Assembly: GCA_031263805.1 (NCBI GenBank)
Contig: JAISFB010000176.1
Span: forward strand, 1 to 6,286
Direction of reading: 5' to 3'
Origin: Oscillospiraceae bacterium
GTDB taxonomy: Bacteria; Bacillota; Clostridia; Oscillospirales; Oscillospiraceae
DNA length: 6,286 nucleotides
Shown here: one piece after another, positions 1-5,016 of the stretch
Layout: the number at the start of each line of letters is the position of its first letter
Position numbering within the stretch: position 1 is the stretch's first letter
Notes under the pieces: model-generated
What the model was told of the DNA's origin: nothing
What the model saw: only the letters and a program-made list of their open reading frames with translations
Database searches by the model: none
Position numbers and translations under genes: made by a program

Positions 1-350
1 AGCTTTTTGCCGTAAGCGGTGATAAATACGGATTCGGAGGCGTGATCGCCGGACTCGTCGACGTCGATCCACCCGCTGCGGAGAAGCAAGCGGATGGAGT
101 ACGCCAGATGCTCCTGCTCAGGGTCGCCCGACGGGGCCTCGTCGTAATCCTCCTCGTCGGACACATCCAAGGCGTAGTCCTCGCGCTGAAAGATCCGCCG
201 CAGCTCCGCGACCAGCGCGTTTCTGGGCATGGCGATCGACTTCGAGTCCTCTAACACGCTTTCCGCCGTGAGCAGGACGTGAATATATACCTCACGGTGC
301 TTGGAGGTCAGGGGATTAAAAAACCGGGAGGGAAAGTCTTTCGGAAGCAT
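1..350 (-). CDS. jetA: JetA-like (MukF/kleisin-type) subunit of a Wadjet/MksBEF SMC complex, N-terminal part only
   Basis: Reading leftward from an ATG at 348-350, the frame stays open for 116 codons and runs off the left edge, so only the N-terminus is visible. AGGAG at 360-364 sits 9 nt upstream of the ATG and fixes the start. The opening (FPSRFFNPLTSKHREVYI), then a hydrophobic helical stretch, an acidic linker (DVSDEEDYDEAP, about residues 67-78) and a segment ending LLLRSGWIDVDE (about 93-104) match my memory of the N-terminal winged-helix region of the JetA family. In Wadjet, JetA is the kleisin that bridges the SMC protein JetC, binds JetB and works with the nuclease JetD to extrude and cut circular plasmid DNA. 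JetB, JetC and JetD would be expected further left, outside the window. A related MksF condensin subunit for chromosome segregation cannot be excluded. Family assignment is from recognition only; no database search was made. Confidence 0.62.
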   Translation of the reverse strand, partial: MLPKDFPSRFFNPLTSKHREVYIHVLLTAESVLEDSKSIAMPRNALVAELRRIFQREDYALDVSDEEDYDEAPSGDPEQEHLAYSIRLLLRSGWIDVDESGDHASESVFITAYGKK

Positions 351-402
351 ACGGAATATCTCCTAAACGCCGCTCTCCGCCGCAAAGCAAAGTGATGTAA
401 GC

Positions 403-421
403 GCGCACGCGGGATGTGCGC
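403..421. repeat. Inverted repeat in the jetA leader, possible operator or 5' hairpin
   Basis: GCGCAC at 403-408 and GTGCGC at 416-421 form a perfect 6-bp inverted repeat with a 7-nt spacer. It begins a few bases downstream of the predicted jetA transcription start. It could be an operator for a dimeric repressor or a hairpin at the 5' end of the mRNA. Short GC-rich inverted repeats also arise by chance in this base composition, so function is only suggested by position. Confidence 0.35.
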
Positions 422-430
422 TCCCCATAT

Positions 431-459
431 ATTGTATAACACAGCGCGCGTATTGGCAA
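431..459 (-). promoter_or_regulatory. Sigma-A-type promoter for the leftward JetA-like gene
   Basis: On the minus strand TTGCCA (complement of 454-459) and TACAAT (complement of 431-436) are separated by exactly 17 nt. Each box is one mismatch or close to consensus. The predicted transcription start is near 424, giving a leader of roughly 75 nt before the ATG at 350. Confidence 0.7.
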
Positions 460-496
460 GGGTTATTTGTGATTTTAATTTTTCTTCTGAAAAAAG

Positions 497-508
497 GGGC
501 TCGAGCCC
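497..508. promoter_or_regulatory. 12-bp perfect palindrome midway between two divergent promoters
   Basis: GGGCTCGAGCCC is a perfect palindrome without spacer. Its centre (about 502.5) is almost equidistant from the -35 box of the leftward promoter (454-459) and that of the rightward promoter (549-554). A position between divergent promoters is typical of a shared regulator site. No known regulator's consensus is recognised. Confidence 0.35.
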
Positions 509-548
509 GCCGCCTGTCCGCTCCCCGCCATTCCGCCATTTTTCGCGC

Positions 549-578
549 TTGACAGGCGCAGAGAAACTATGCTATACT
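549..578 (+). promoter_or_regulatory. Strong sigma-A-type promoter for the cysteine-cluster gene pair
   Basis: TTGACA (549-554, perfect -35) and TATACT (573-578, one mismatch to the -10 consensus) are 18 nt apart. Transcription should start near 585, leaving a leader of about 50 nt rich in A/T before the ribosome binding site at 621-626. No other promoter is seen between this one and the second cysteine-cluster gene. Confidence 0.8.
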
Positions 579-633
579 TACAATAAATCGCCAATACATA
601 TACCTAAAAATACATAAAAAAAGGAGAAGCACA

Positions 634-693
634 ATGGAAAACAGCCAGACGGAAAACAACCAAATGGAAAGCGGCCAAATGGAAAACCCGCAA
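634..693 (+). repeat. Four 15-bp coding repeats (MENxQ pentapeptides)
   Basis: Units at 634-648, 649-663, 664-678 and 679-693 encode MENSQ, TENNQ, MESGQ and MENPQ. They look like an in-frame tandem amplification that has since diverged. The paralogue at 1260-1544 lacks this segment, so the expansion is specific to protein A. Confidence 0.8.
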
Positions 694-1191
694 AAAATGT
701 TCTTTGATTTTATCATGGAGCGCACGCAGGACGGCAAGCAGGAAGAGATGGCGGCGGCCTTGGAAGCGAATTTCAAACCGCCGCAGGAGGGCGCCGCCTT
801 TGACCCGGACGCTTTCAGGAGAGGCATTGAGCTCATAACCTCCCTGCTGAAGCCGGAGGGGGTCGCGGAGTTTCAAAAAATGATGAACCCGTTCGGAGGA
901 GAAGAAGACTCAGGACCGCCGGAAATCAGAAATATGCTGGCGCAGCCGAACGGGCTCAAATGGAAGGACAGCACTCCAAAGGCATCCGCGGACGAAATGC
1001 GCGCGGCATTCGCGTGTTCTAAAAAAGCGCACGATATGAAATGCGACTGTTGGAATACTAACTGCGCGTTTTTTGGCGAGTGTAAGAAATGCATCGTATT
1101 TCATTTGTGCCTGAGGCAGTTCCCAACGTGTCAGAGGGCTTTGCTGGGGGACCTGGAGGAACACTATATCGTGTTCAGCCAAGATAAATAG
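634..1191 (+). CDS. Cysteine-cluster protein A (185 aa), function unknown, probable metal-binding module
   Basis: The ATG at 634 is preceded by AAGGAG (621-626) at good spacing. The product has four parts: an N-terminal run of four MENxQ-type pentapeptides (residues 1-20), a charged, probably helical region (about 21-90) with an acidic GGEEDSGPPE linker, a motif QPNGLKWKD (about 103-111), and a C-terminal cysteine module. The module cysteines are C137, C139, C144, C150, C153, C159 and C166 in the spacing CxCx4Cx5CxxCx5Cx6C, ending in RQFPTC and a short LLGDLEEH tail. An extra cysteine is at 128. No signal peptide or membrane segment is visible, so it is probably cytoplasmic. The spacing and the GxCxxC...RQxPxC pattern recall small cysteine-rich clostridial proteins of the DUF6485 type, from memory only. 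Zinc or another metal would fit, but this is inference. It lies directly upstream of its paralogue on the same strand. Confidence 0.85.
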   Translation: MENSQTENNQMESGQMENPQKMFFDFIMERTQDGKQEEMAAALEANFKPPQEGAAFDPDAFRRGIELITSLLKPEGVAEFQKMMNPFGGEEDSGPPEIRNMLAQPNGLKWKDSTPKASADEMRAAFACSKKAHDMKCDCWNTNCAFFGECKKCIVFHLCLRQFPTCQRALLGDLEEHYIVFSQDK

Positions 1192-1215
1192 CGCAGTCAC
1201 GAAAATCGCCAGACC

Positions 1216-1245
1216 AATTTATTGTAGTGGAATTTATTGTAGTGA
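1216..1245 (+). repeat. 15-bp tandem duplication upstream of the second cysteine-cluster gene
   Basis: AATTTATTGTAGTGG (1216-1230) is followed immediately by AATTTATTGTAGTGA (1231-1245), identical at 14 of 15 positions. The second copy leads straight into the GAAAGGA ribosome binding site. It creates in-frame GTG codons at 1227 and 1242, but neither has a convincing ribosome binding site. Confidence 0.85.
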
Positions 1246-1259
1246 AAGGATGCCCTAAA

Positions 1260-1544
1260 ATGCAAGAAGATAAAGTACAGGAAAAAAACATACTGGAACA
1301 GCCGAACAAATTCAAATGGAGAGATAATCCTCCCAGAGTCGGTCCCGGAGAAATGCGCACGGCAATGGCAAGCGCGCGCGAAGCGGACACGTTCAAATGC
1401 GAATGCTGGAATACCCGGTGTCCAAACTACGGGGATTGCAGGAAATGTGTTGTATATGAAATGTGCCTGAGACAGGTGCCGACCTGCCTGAGAGAACTGT
1501 TGGGCGAGCTGGAGGAGCATTTTACAGAGAGCCAAAAAGCATAG
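1260..1544 (+). CDS. Cysteine-cluster protein B (94 aa), paralogue of the upstream gene, function unknown
   Basis: I chose the ATG at 1260 because GAAAGGA (1244-1250) lies 9 nt upstream. An in-frame GTG at 1227 would add 11 residues but has no ribosome binding site and falls in a tandem duplication. The protein is essentially the C-terminal half of the upstream protein: an EQPNKFKWRD motif (about 13-22), EMR (31-33), then C47, C49, C54, C60, C63, C69 and C76 in the same CxCx4Cx5CxxCx5Cx6C spacing, and the same LLGELEEH ending. A hand alignment gives roughly half identical residues. It lacks the pentapeptide repeats, the helical N-terminal region and the extra cysteine of the paralogue. The 68-nt gap and absence of a promoter or terminator suggest co-transcription. 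No signal peptide or membrane helix is visible; metal binding is inferred from the cysteines. Confidence 0.82.
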   Translation: MQEDKVQEKNILEQPNKFKWRDNPPRVGPGEMRTAMASAREADTFKCECWNTRCPNYGDCRKCVVYEMCLRQVPTCLRELLGELEEHFTESQKA

Positions 1545-1580
1545 TACATATTCCTCATCGCGCTCCGAAAAAAATAATTG

Positions 1581-1609
1581 TTGACACGCCGCCGTGCGTA
1601 CTGTAAAAT
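1581..1609 (+). promoter_or_regulatory. Strong sigma-A-type promoter for the rpmH-rnpA-yidD-yidC-khpB-acpP unit
   Basis: TTGACA (1581-1586) and TAAAAT (1604-1609) are separated by the optimal 17 nt. It lies 37 nt after the end of the cysteine-cluster pair and about 80 nt before rpmH, as expected for a highly expressed ribosomal protein gene. No clear promoter or terminator was found inside the downstream cluster, so it may drive all six genes. Confidence 0.82.
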
Positions 1610-1688
1610 AAATGCTCACGCGGACGGCGTGTTACGCCTATTCGCGCTTTTGAGGACACACGAGAAAACATTTGGAGGTCAATAGGAT

Positions 1689-1823
1689 ATGCTGAGAACA
1701 TACCAGCCGAAAAAACGCCAGCGCTCGAAGGAGCACGGCTTCCGCAAGAGAATGTCCACGCGCAACGGAAGAAAGGTGCTTGCGCGACGCCGCGCAAAGG
1801 GACGTGACAAGCTCTCCGCGTGA
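1689..1823 (+). CDS. rpmH: Large ribosomal subunit protein bL34
   Basis: This 44-residue, strongly basic protein is an almost full match to the L34 pattern: [36 protein letters not shown] and an LSA end. The length is the usual one for bacterial L34. The ATG at 1689 has GGAGGT (1674-1679) 9 nt upstream. bL34 is a late-assembling component of the 50S subunit near the tunnel-side rRNA. It is followed after 36 nt by rnpA, the classic bacterial pairing. The second residue is Leu where Lys is common, a minor variation. Confidence 0.98.
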   Translation: MLRTYQPKKRQRSKEHGFRKRMSTRNGRKVLARRRAKGRDKLSA

Positions 1824-1859
1824 GAGCGTTGTCTGCCGCGCAATGAGCAGTGAGCGAAA

Positions 1860-2249
1860 ATGAAGCTGACGGCGTCGCTGAAGCGCAATCACGAATTCAG
1901 ACGGCTTTACGACAGAGGTAAAAGCGCGGCGTCGCGGTGCATGGTAGTTTACTGCCGCCGCAACGGGCGGGACAAGCGTGTGAGCGCGGCGTCCGCCCGA
2001 AGCGGAGTCACGTCGCTAAACCGCCTCGGGATCACTGTCAGCGCGAAGCTCGGCGGGGCCGTATTCCGAAACAGAGTCCGGCGGCGCTTGCGCGAGACGT
2101 ACAGACTCGGAGAGAGCGGCTTGCTGCCGGGCTTTGACATCGTGATCGTCGCGCGGGCCCCGGCGTTTGACGCGCCATTCGGCGAGCTCGGCGCTGAATT
2201 TCGCAGGCTGTGCTCGAGGCTCGGAATCGCCGCGGAGGGAATACTTTGA
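1860..2249 (+). CDS. rnpA: Ribonuclease P protein component
   Basis: The 129-aa basic product begins with the expected [16 protein letters not shown] segment. It carries the family signature [24 protein letters not shown], with the RNR core at residues 70-72. It binds the RNase P RNA and assists 5' maturation of tRNA precursors. The ATG at 1860 has only a weak ribosome binding site (GTGAG-like), so it may depend on coupling to rpmH. Residues about 37-52 ([16 protein letters not shown]) lie between the YC-RRN strand and NRLGIT and look like an insertion, since this loop is normally only a few residues. The 3' end overlaps the start of yidD. Confidence 0.97.
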   Translation: MKLTASLKRNHEFRRLYDRGKSAASRCMVVYCRRNGRDKRVSAASARSGVTSLNRLGITVSAKLGGAVFRNRVRRRLRETYRLGESGLLPGFDIVIVARAPAFDAPFGELGAEFRRLCSRLGIAAEGIL

Positions 2250-2479
2250 AGTGGCTGCTGCTTAAAGCTATTTCGTTTTACAGGCGGGGCGTTTCCCCGC
2301 TGACGCCGCCCGCGTGCCGGTTCGTTCCGACCTGCTCGCAGTACGCGTATGAGGCGATAGAATTACACGGCGCGCTGAAAGGCGGATATCTCGCGGCGCG
2401 GCGGCTTTTGAAGTGCCATCCGTTCCACAAGGGAGGATACGACCCCGTACCGCAGCCATCGAAGCCTCGCCATATTTAG
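2246..2479 (+). CDS. yidD: Membrane protein insertion efficiency factor YidD
   Basis: The 77-aa product has the whole family pattern: [55 protein letters not shown]. The two conserved cysteines of CRF and PTCS and the KCHPFHxGGxDPVP block are present. I chose the TTG at 2246 because GGAGG (2234-2238) is 7 nt upstream. It overlaps the rnpA stop codon (TTGA), pointing to translational coupling. An in-frame ATG at 2210 would add 12 residues inside rnpA without a comparable binding site. YidD is a small membrane-associated protein that helps YidC-dependent insertion, consistent with yidC lying next downstream. Confidence 0.95.
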   Translation: MKWLLLKAISFYRRGVSPLTPPACRFVPTCSQYAYEAIELHGALKGGYLAARRLLKCHPFHKGGYDPVPQPSKPRHI

Positions 2480-2494
2480 CCCCGCCATATTTAG
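2465..2494 (+). repeat. 15-bp tandem duplication covering the yidD stop codon
   Basis: CCTCGCCATATTTAG (2465-2479) is followed directly by CCCCGCCATATTTAG (2480-2494), identical at 14 of 15 positions. The first copy contains the last codons and the TAG of yidD; the second lies in the yidD-yidC gap just before the yidC ribosome binding site. Confidence 0.85.
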
Positions 2495-2515
2495 AAATGA
2501 GGAATATCGAATACA

Positions 2516-3802
2516 ATGTTTGATGCGATAGCCGTACCCTTCGGGATGCTTTTGATGTGGCTGTACGAGTTCTGCAAGAATTACGGGCTCGCGGTCATAT
2601 TTTTCGCCATAATCGTAAACCTGATCCTGCTGCCGTTTCAGATGAAGGCCAAGCGCGGCACGATGCGGCAGGCGCGCATTCAGCCGAAAATCAAGGAGCT
2701 TGAGAAAAAGCACGGCGCGAATCGGCAGAAATATCAGCAGGAGGTGGCGAATCTCTATAAAGAGGAAGGCGTCAGTATGACGGGCGGCTGTCTCTGGTCT
2801 TTGCTGCCATTGCCGATAATGCTCGCGCTGTACAGGGCTATTTCCTTGCCGTTGACTACAATGATGCGGGTGGAGCAGAGTCTTCTCGCCGAAAACGGCG
2901 CGATCACGGCGAAGCTCGCGGAGCTCGGCTTTGAGGGCGGCGCGGGATATTATCAGCAAATCGCTCAGACGCATTTTATTTACGAGAATTTCGGCTCATT
3001 CGAGGGAATTTCGCCGGCGCTGCGTCAGATCAATTACAGCTTTTTGGGCATAGATTTGGGCGCGACGCCGCAGTGGAAGGTCTGGGAGTTCGATTGGTCG
3101 TCCCCGGAGAGATGGCTGCCGATGCTTTTGCTGTTTCTCGTCCCCGTCGTGACGGCGGGGCTTCAGCTCGTTCAGACGATAATTTCGCAGAAAATATCTC
3201 CGGCGCCTCAGATGGCCGAGGGGCAGGCCGCCTCGTCAACAAATATGATGCTGATGATGATGCCTGTGATGATGCTCGTTTTCGCGTTCGCCGCGCCCGC
3301 CGCTCTCGGCGTATATTGGAGCGCGGGCGCTGTGCTGAATATTTTGCGTGACATATGGCTCACGAAGCGTTATAATAGGATCATGGATCAGGAGGACGAG
3401 GTTCGGCTCGCCGCCAACGCGAAGAAAAAAGCGGAGCTTGAGCGCAAGCGTCAGGAGACCGAGCGGTTGAAGGCCGAAAACAAAACCGCCGTAAACCCCT
3501 CCACCTCTAAGAAAAAGCTTGAGCTTTCCGAAAAGAAAGAGCGCGAAGCGAAATCCGCGGAGTGGGAGAAAAAGCACAAGCCGGACAAACCCACGGATGA
3601 GGAACCGTCGCGCGAGGGTACGCGCCGGTACGCGCGGGGCCGCGCGTACACCCCCGACAGATACGACGGCAGCGACGGCGAAACCGATATTATCGACGAA
3701 GCCCGGCAAGAGCCGGACGTCGGCGGAGAATGGGACGATACGGAAACGTATGACGACGACGAAAAAGATGACGAGGGTGAATACGAGGACTCGGACGAAT
3801 AA
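2516..3802 (+). CDS. yidC: Membrane protein insertase YidC/SpoIIIJ (Oxa1 family) with long charged C-terminal tail
   Basis: The 428-aa protein has five predicted membrane segments: about 22-42, 92-112, 200-222, 244-262 and 266-285. The first cytoplasmic loop carries QPKIKELEKKHG (56-67) and EEGVSMTGGCLW, hallmarks of the family. The fourth segment is unusually Met-rich (NMMLMMMPVMMLV). An extended extracytoplasmic region lies at about 113-198. No lipobox is visible at the N-terminus, unlike Bacillus SpoIIIJ. The residue five positions before P40, where Arg (or Lys) normally sits in the hydrophilic groove, is Asn (N35). The tail from about 290 is first basic and coiled-coil-like (KKKAELERKRQETERLK), then very acidic (about 385-428). 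Basic tails of YidC proteins contact ribosomes, so this may aid co-translational insertion. GAGGA (2499-2503) is a slightly distant 12 nt from the ATG. Confidence 0.95.
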   Translation: MFDAIAVPFGMLLMWLYEFCKNYGLAVIFFAIIVNLILLPFQMKAKRGTMRQARIQPKIKELEKKHGANRQKYQQEVANLYKEEGVSMTGGCLWSLLPLPIMLALYRAISLPLTTMMRVEQSLLAENGAITAKLAELGFEGGAGYYQQIAQTHFIYENFGSFEGISPALRQINYSFLGIDLGATPQWKVWEFDWSSPERWLPMLLLFLVPVVTAGLQLVQTIISQKISPAPQMAEGQAASSTNMMLMMMPVMMLVFAFAAPAALGVYWSAGAVLNILRDIWLTKRYNRIMDQEDEVRLAANAKKKAELERKRQETERLKAENKTAVNPSTSKKKLELSEKKEREAKSAEWEKKHKPDKPTDEEPSREGTRRYARGRAYTPDRYDGSDGETDIIDEARQEPDVGGEWDDTETYDDDEKDDEGEYEDSDE

Positions 3803-3826
3803 ACCGCTCTAAAAGGAGGAACACCG

Positions 3827-4696
3827 ATGAAAAAAACGCTGCGAAAGTCGGCCAAAACTGAGGACGAGGCACTGCGCCTCGCTTTGGACGAGCTTGGCCT
3901 GACGCGGGACGACGTCTCCGTCGAGATAGTCGAGCGCGCTAAATCGGGATTTCTCGGAATAGGCGGGAGCCCGGCCGTGCTCGACGTGAGCTATGACGCC
4001 GCGGACGAAAAAACGGACAAGCTTCGCACATTCCTCGAGGGGCTTTTATCGCGTTTCGGCGTAGAGGCGTCAATAAATATTTCGGACGTGACGGACGGTT
4101 CGGTGGATGTGACGCTTGAAACCACCGTGCCCGGCGCGCTGATAGGCCGCCGCGGAGAGACGCTCGACTCTATACAGCATCTTTCAAATTACGTGGTAAA
4201 CAGGAGCCCGGGCCCGTATTTGCGCGTAAACGTGGACTCGGAGGATTATCGCCGCCGCAAGGACGAAGCGCTTGAAGCGCTCGCGGAAAAAACAGCCGCG
4301 AAGGTGGTTAAAAACCGCCGCAGCATAACGCTTGACCCGATGAACGCATACGAGCGGCACGTTGTACATACCGCGCTACAGGAAAACGACCAGGTGTCCA
4401 CATATTCGATAGGCAGCGAGCCGAGACGCCGCATCGTCATAGCCTTCGGAAAAAACGCCGAAGCGCCGCGGACTGACGAAGAAGGCCCGCCGCACGGCAG
4501 GTACAGGAAACCGGGGCGAGGCCCGCGCGCACCGCGTCCGGAGAGCGCCCATCCCGCCGCACCGAAAGAGCAATCGGATGCCGAATATCCCGAAAACGCG
4601 GAACCGGAGGCCTCCTACACGCGGGACGAGCCCGCCGTAGCGCCCGCGCCGGCGCCGATATCCGAAGCGGATACTTCCGTCCGGGAGTGGAAATAA
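3827..4696 (+). CDS. khpB: RNA-binding protein KhpB (Jag / SpoIIIJ-associated protein)
   Basis: The 289-aa protein has the three expected domains. A Jag_N domain covers about 1-55, with SGFLGIGGSPAVLDV. A KH-type domain covers about 65-145, with GxxG at 107-110 (GRRG) followed by ETLDSIQHLSN. An R3H domain follows at about 150-210, with the Arg-x3-His motif R177-H181 in MNAYERHVVH. A Pro/Glu/Ala-rich, probably disordered tail occupies about 215-289 and makes the protein longer than many homologues. KhpB acts with KhpA as a cytoplasmic RNA chaperone affecting cell division and wall synthesis in Gram-positive bacteria. AGGAGG (3814-3819) lies 7 nt before the ATG, and the gene starts 24 nt after yidC, the usual arrangement. 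Confidence 0.96.
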   Translation: MKKTLRKSAKTEDEALRLALDELGLTRDDVSVEIVERAKSGFLGIGGSPAVLDVSYDAADEKTDKLRTFLEGLLSRFGVEASINISDVTDGSVDVTLETTVPGALIGRRGETLDSIQHLSNYVVNRSPGPYLRVNVDSEDYRRRKDEALEALAEKTAAKVVKNRRSITLDPMNAYERHVVHTALQENDQVSTYSIGSEPRRRIVIAFGKNAEAPRTDEEGPPHGRYRKPGRGPRAPRPESAHPAAPKEQSDAEYPENAEPEASYTRDEPAVAPAPAPISEADTSVREWK

Positions 4697-4737
4697 CACG
4701 TACAAATAACAACAAACAGCAAGCGGAGATGAGGAAA

Positions 4738-4968
4738 ATGGTTTTAGAAAAAATACGGCAGTCACTTGCCGCGCAGTTTGAGCGCGACGTCGGAGAAATC
4801 AGCGCGGCCACGAACATCGTGGACGACCTCGGCGCGGACTCACTGGATCTCGTGGAGCTCGTAAGCGAGCTTGAAACCGAGTACGGGATCACGGTGACGG
4901 ACGAAAGCATTTACGAGTGCTTCACGGTCGGCGAGCTCGCGGGGTATATTGAAAGCCTTTTGGGCTGA
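4738..4968 (+). CDS. acpP: Acyl carrier protein
   Basis: The 76-aa acidic protein matches the ACP fold length and pattern: VLEKIRQSLA at the start, TNIVDDLGADSLDLVELVSELE around the phosphopantetheine site, and a C-terminal FTVGELAGYI helix. Ser35 in DSL is the predicted 4'-phosphopantetheine attachment residue. It carries growing acyl chains for type II fatty acid synthesis; no fab genes are nearby, so a specialised carrier role cannot be excluded. The ATG at 4738 has GGAG (4725-4728) 9 nt upstream. The in-frame ATG at 4729 and GTG at 4687 lack suitable sites. It follows khpB by 41 nt with no terminator between them and ends 13 nt before a strong terminator, so it is the last gene of the unit. 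Confidence 0.95.
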   Translation: MVLEKIRQSLAAQFERDVGEISAATNIVDDLGADSLDLVELVSELETEYGITVTDESIYECFTVGELAGYIESLLG

Positions 4969-4981
4969 TTCGATTTTTTAC

Positions 4982-5016
4982 GGCGGCGGCTGAAAAGCCG
5001 CCGCCTTTATGTTTTT
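4982..5016 (+). terminator. Intrinsic terminator closing the rpmH-acpP unit
   Basis: A perfect 10-bp stem pairs GGCGGCGGCT (4982-4991) with AGCCGCCGCC (4996-5005) around a GAAA tetraloop, followed by TTTATGTTTTT (5006-5016). The U-rich tract is only on the plus strand, so it should stop rightward transcription. On the minus strand the stem follows the mobA stop codon by 1 nt but has no U tract, so it is not a normal terminator there. Confidence 0.92.

Noticed and set aside
42..254. Plus-strand frame of 70 codons inside the JetA-like gene
   Set aside because: It lies opposite the better-supported minus-strand gene, lacks a good ribosome binding site and has no recognisable motif.
463..473. 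TTATTTGTG as a DnaA box
   Set aside because: It differs from TTATNCACA at key positions and no second box is nearby.
479..494. A/T hairpin TTTTTC-TTCT-GAAAAA as a possible terminator
   Set aside because: The 6-bp stem is almost all A-T, lies between divergent promoters and has no U tract after it on the plus strand.
414..617. Plus-strand frame of 67 codons in the divergent control region
   Set aside because: It runs through both promoters and the palindrome, has no ribosome binding site and no recognisable composition.
1626..1638. Hairpin GGCGT-GTT-ACGCC in the rpmH leader as a ribosomal protein leader element
   Set aside because: A 5-bp stem with 3-nt loop is too small, and I recognise no known L34 leader motif.
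3519..3812. Plus-strand basic frame of 97 codons overlapping the yidC 3' end
   Set aside because: It is an alternate frame of the charged yidC tail; Arg/Thr/Lys richness follows from the GC-rich acidic codons.
4376..4910. Long minus-strand frames over khpB and acpP
   Set aside because: They are shadows of two confidently identified plus-strand genes and lack family motifs and ribosome binding sites.
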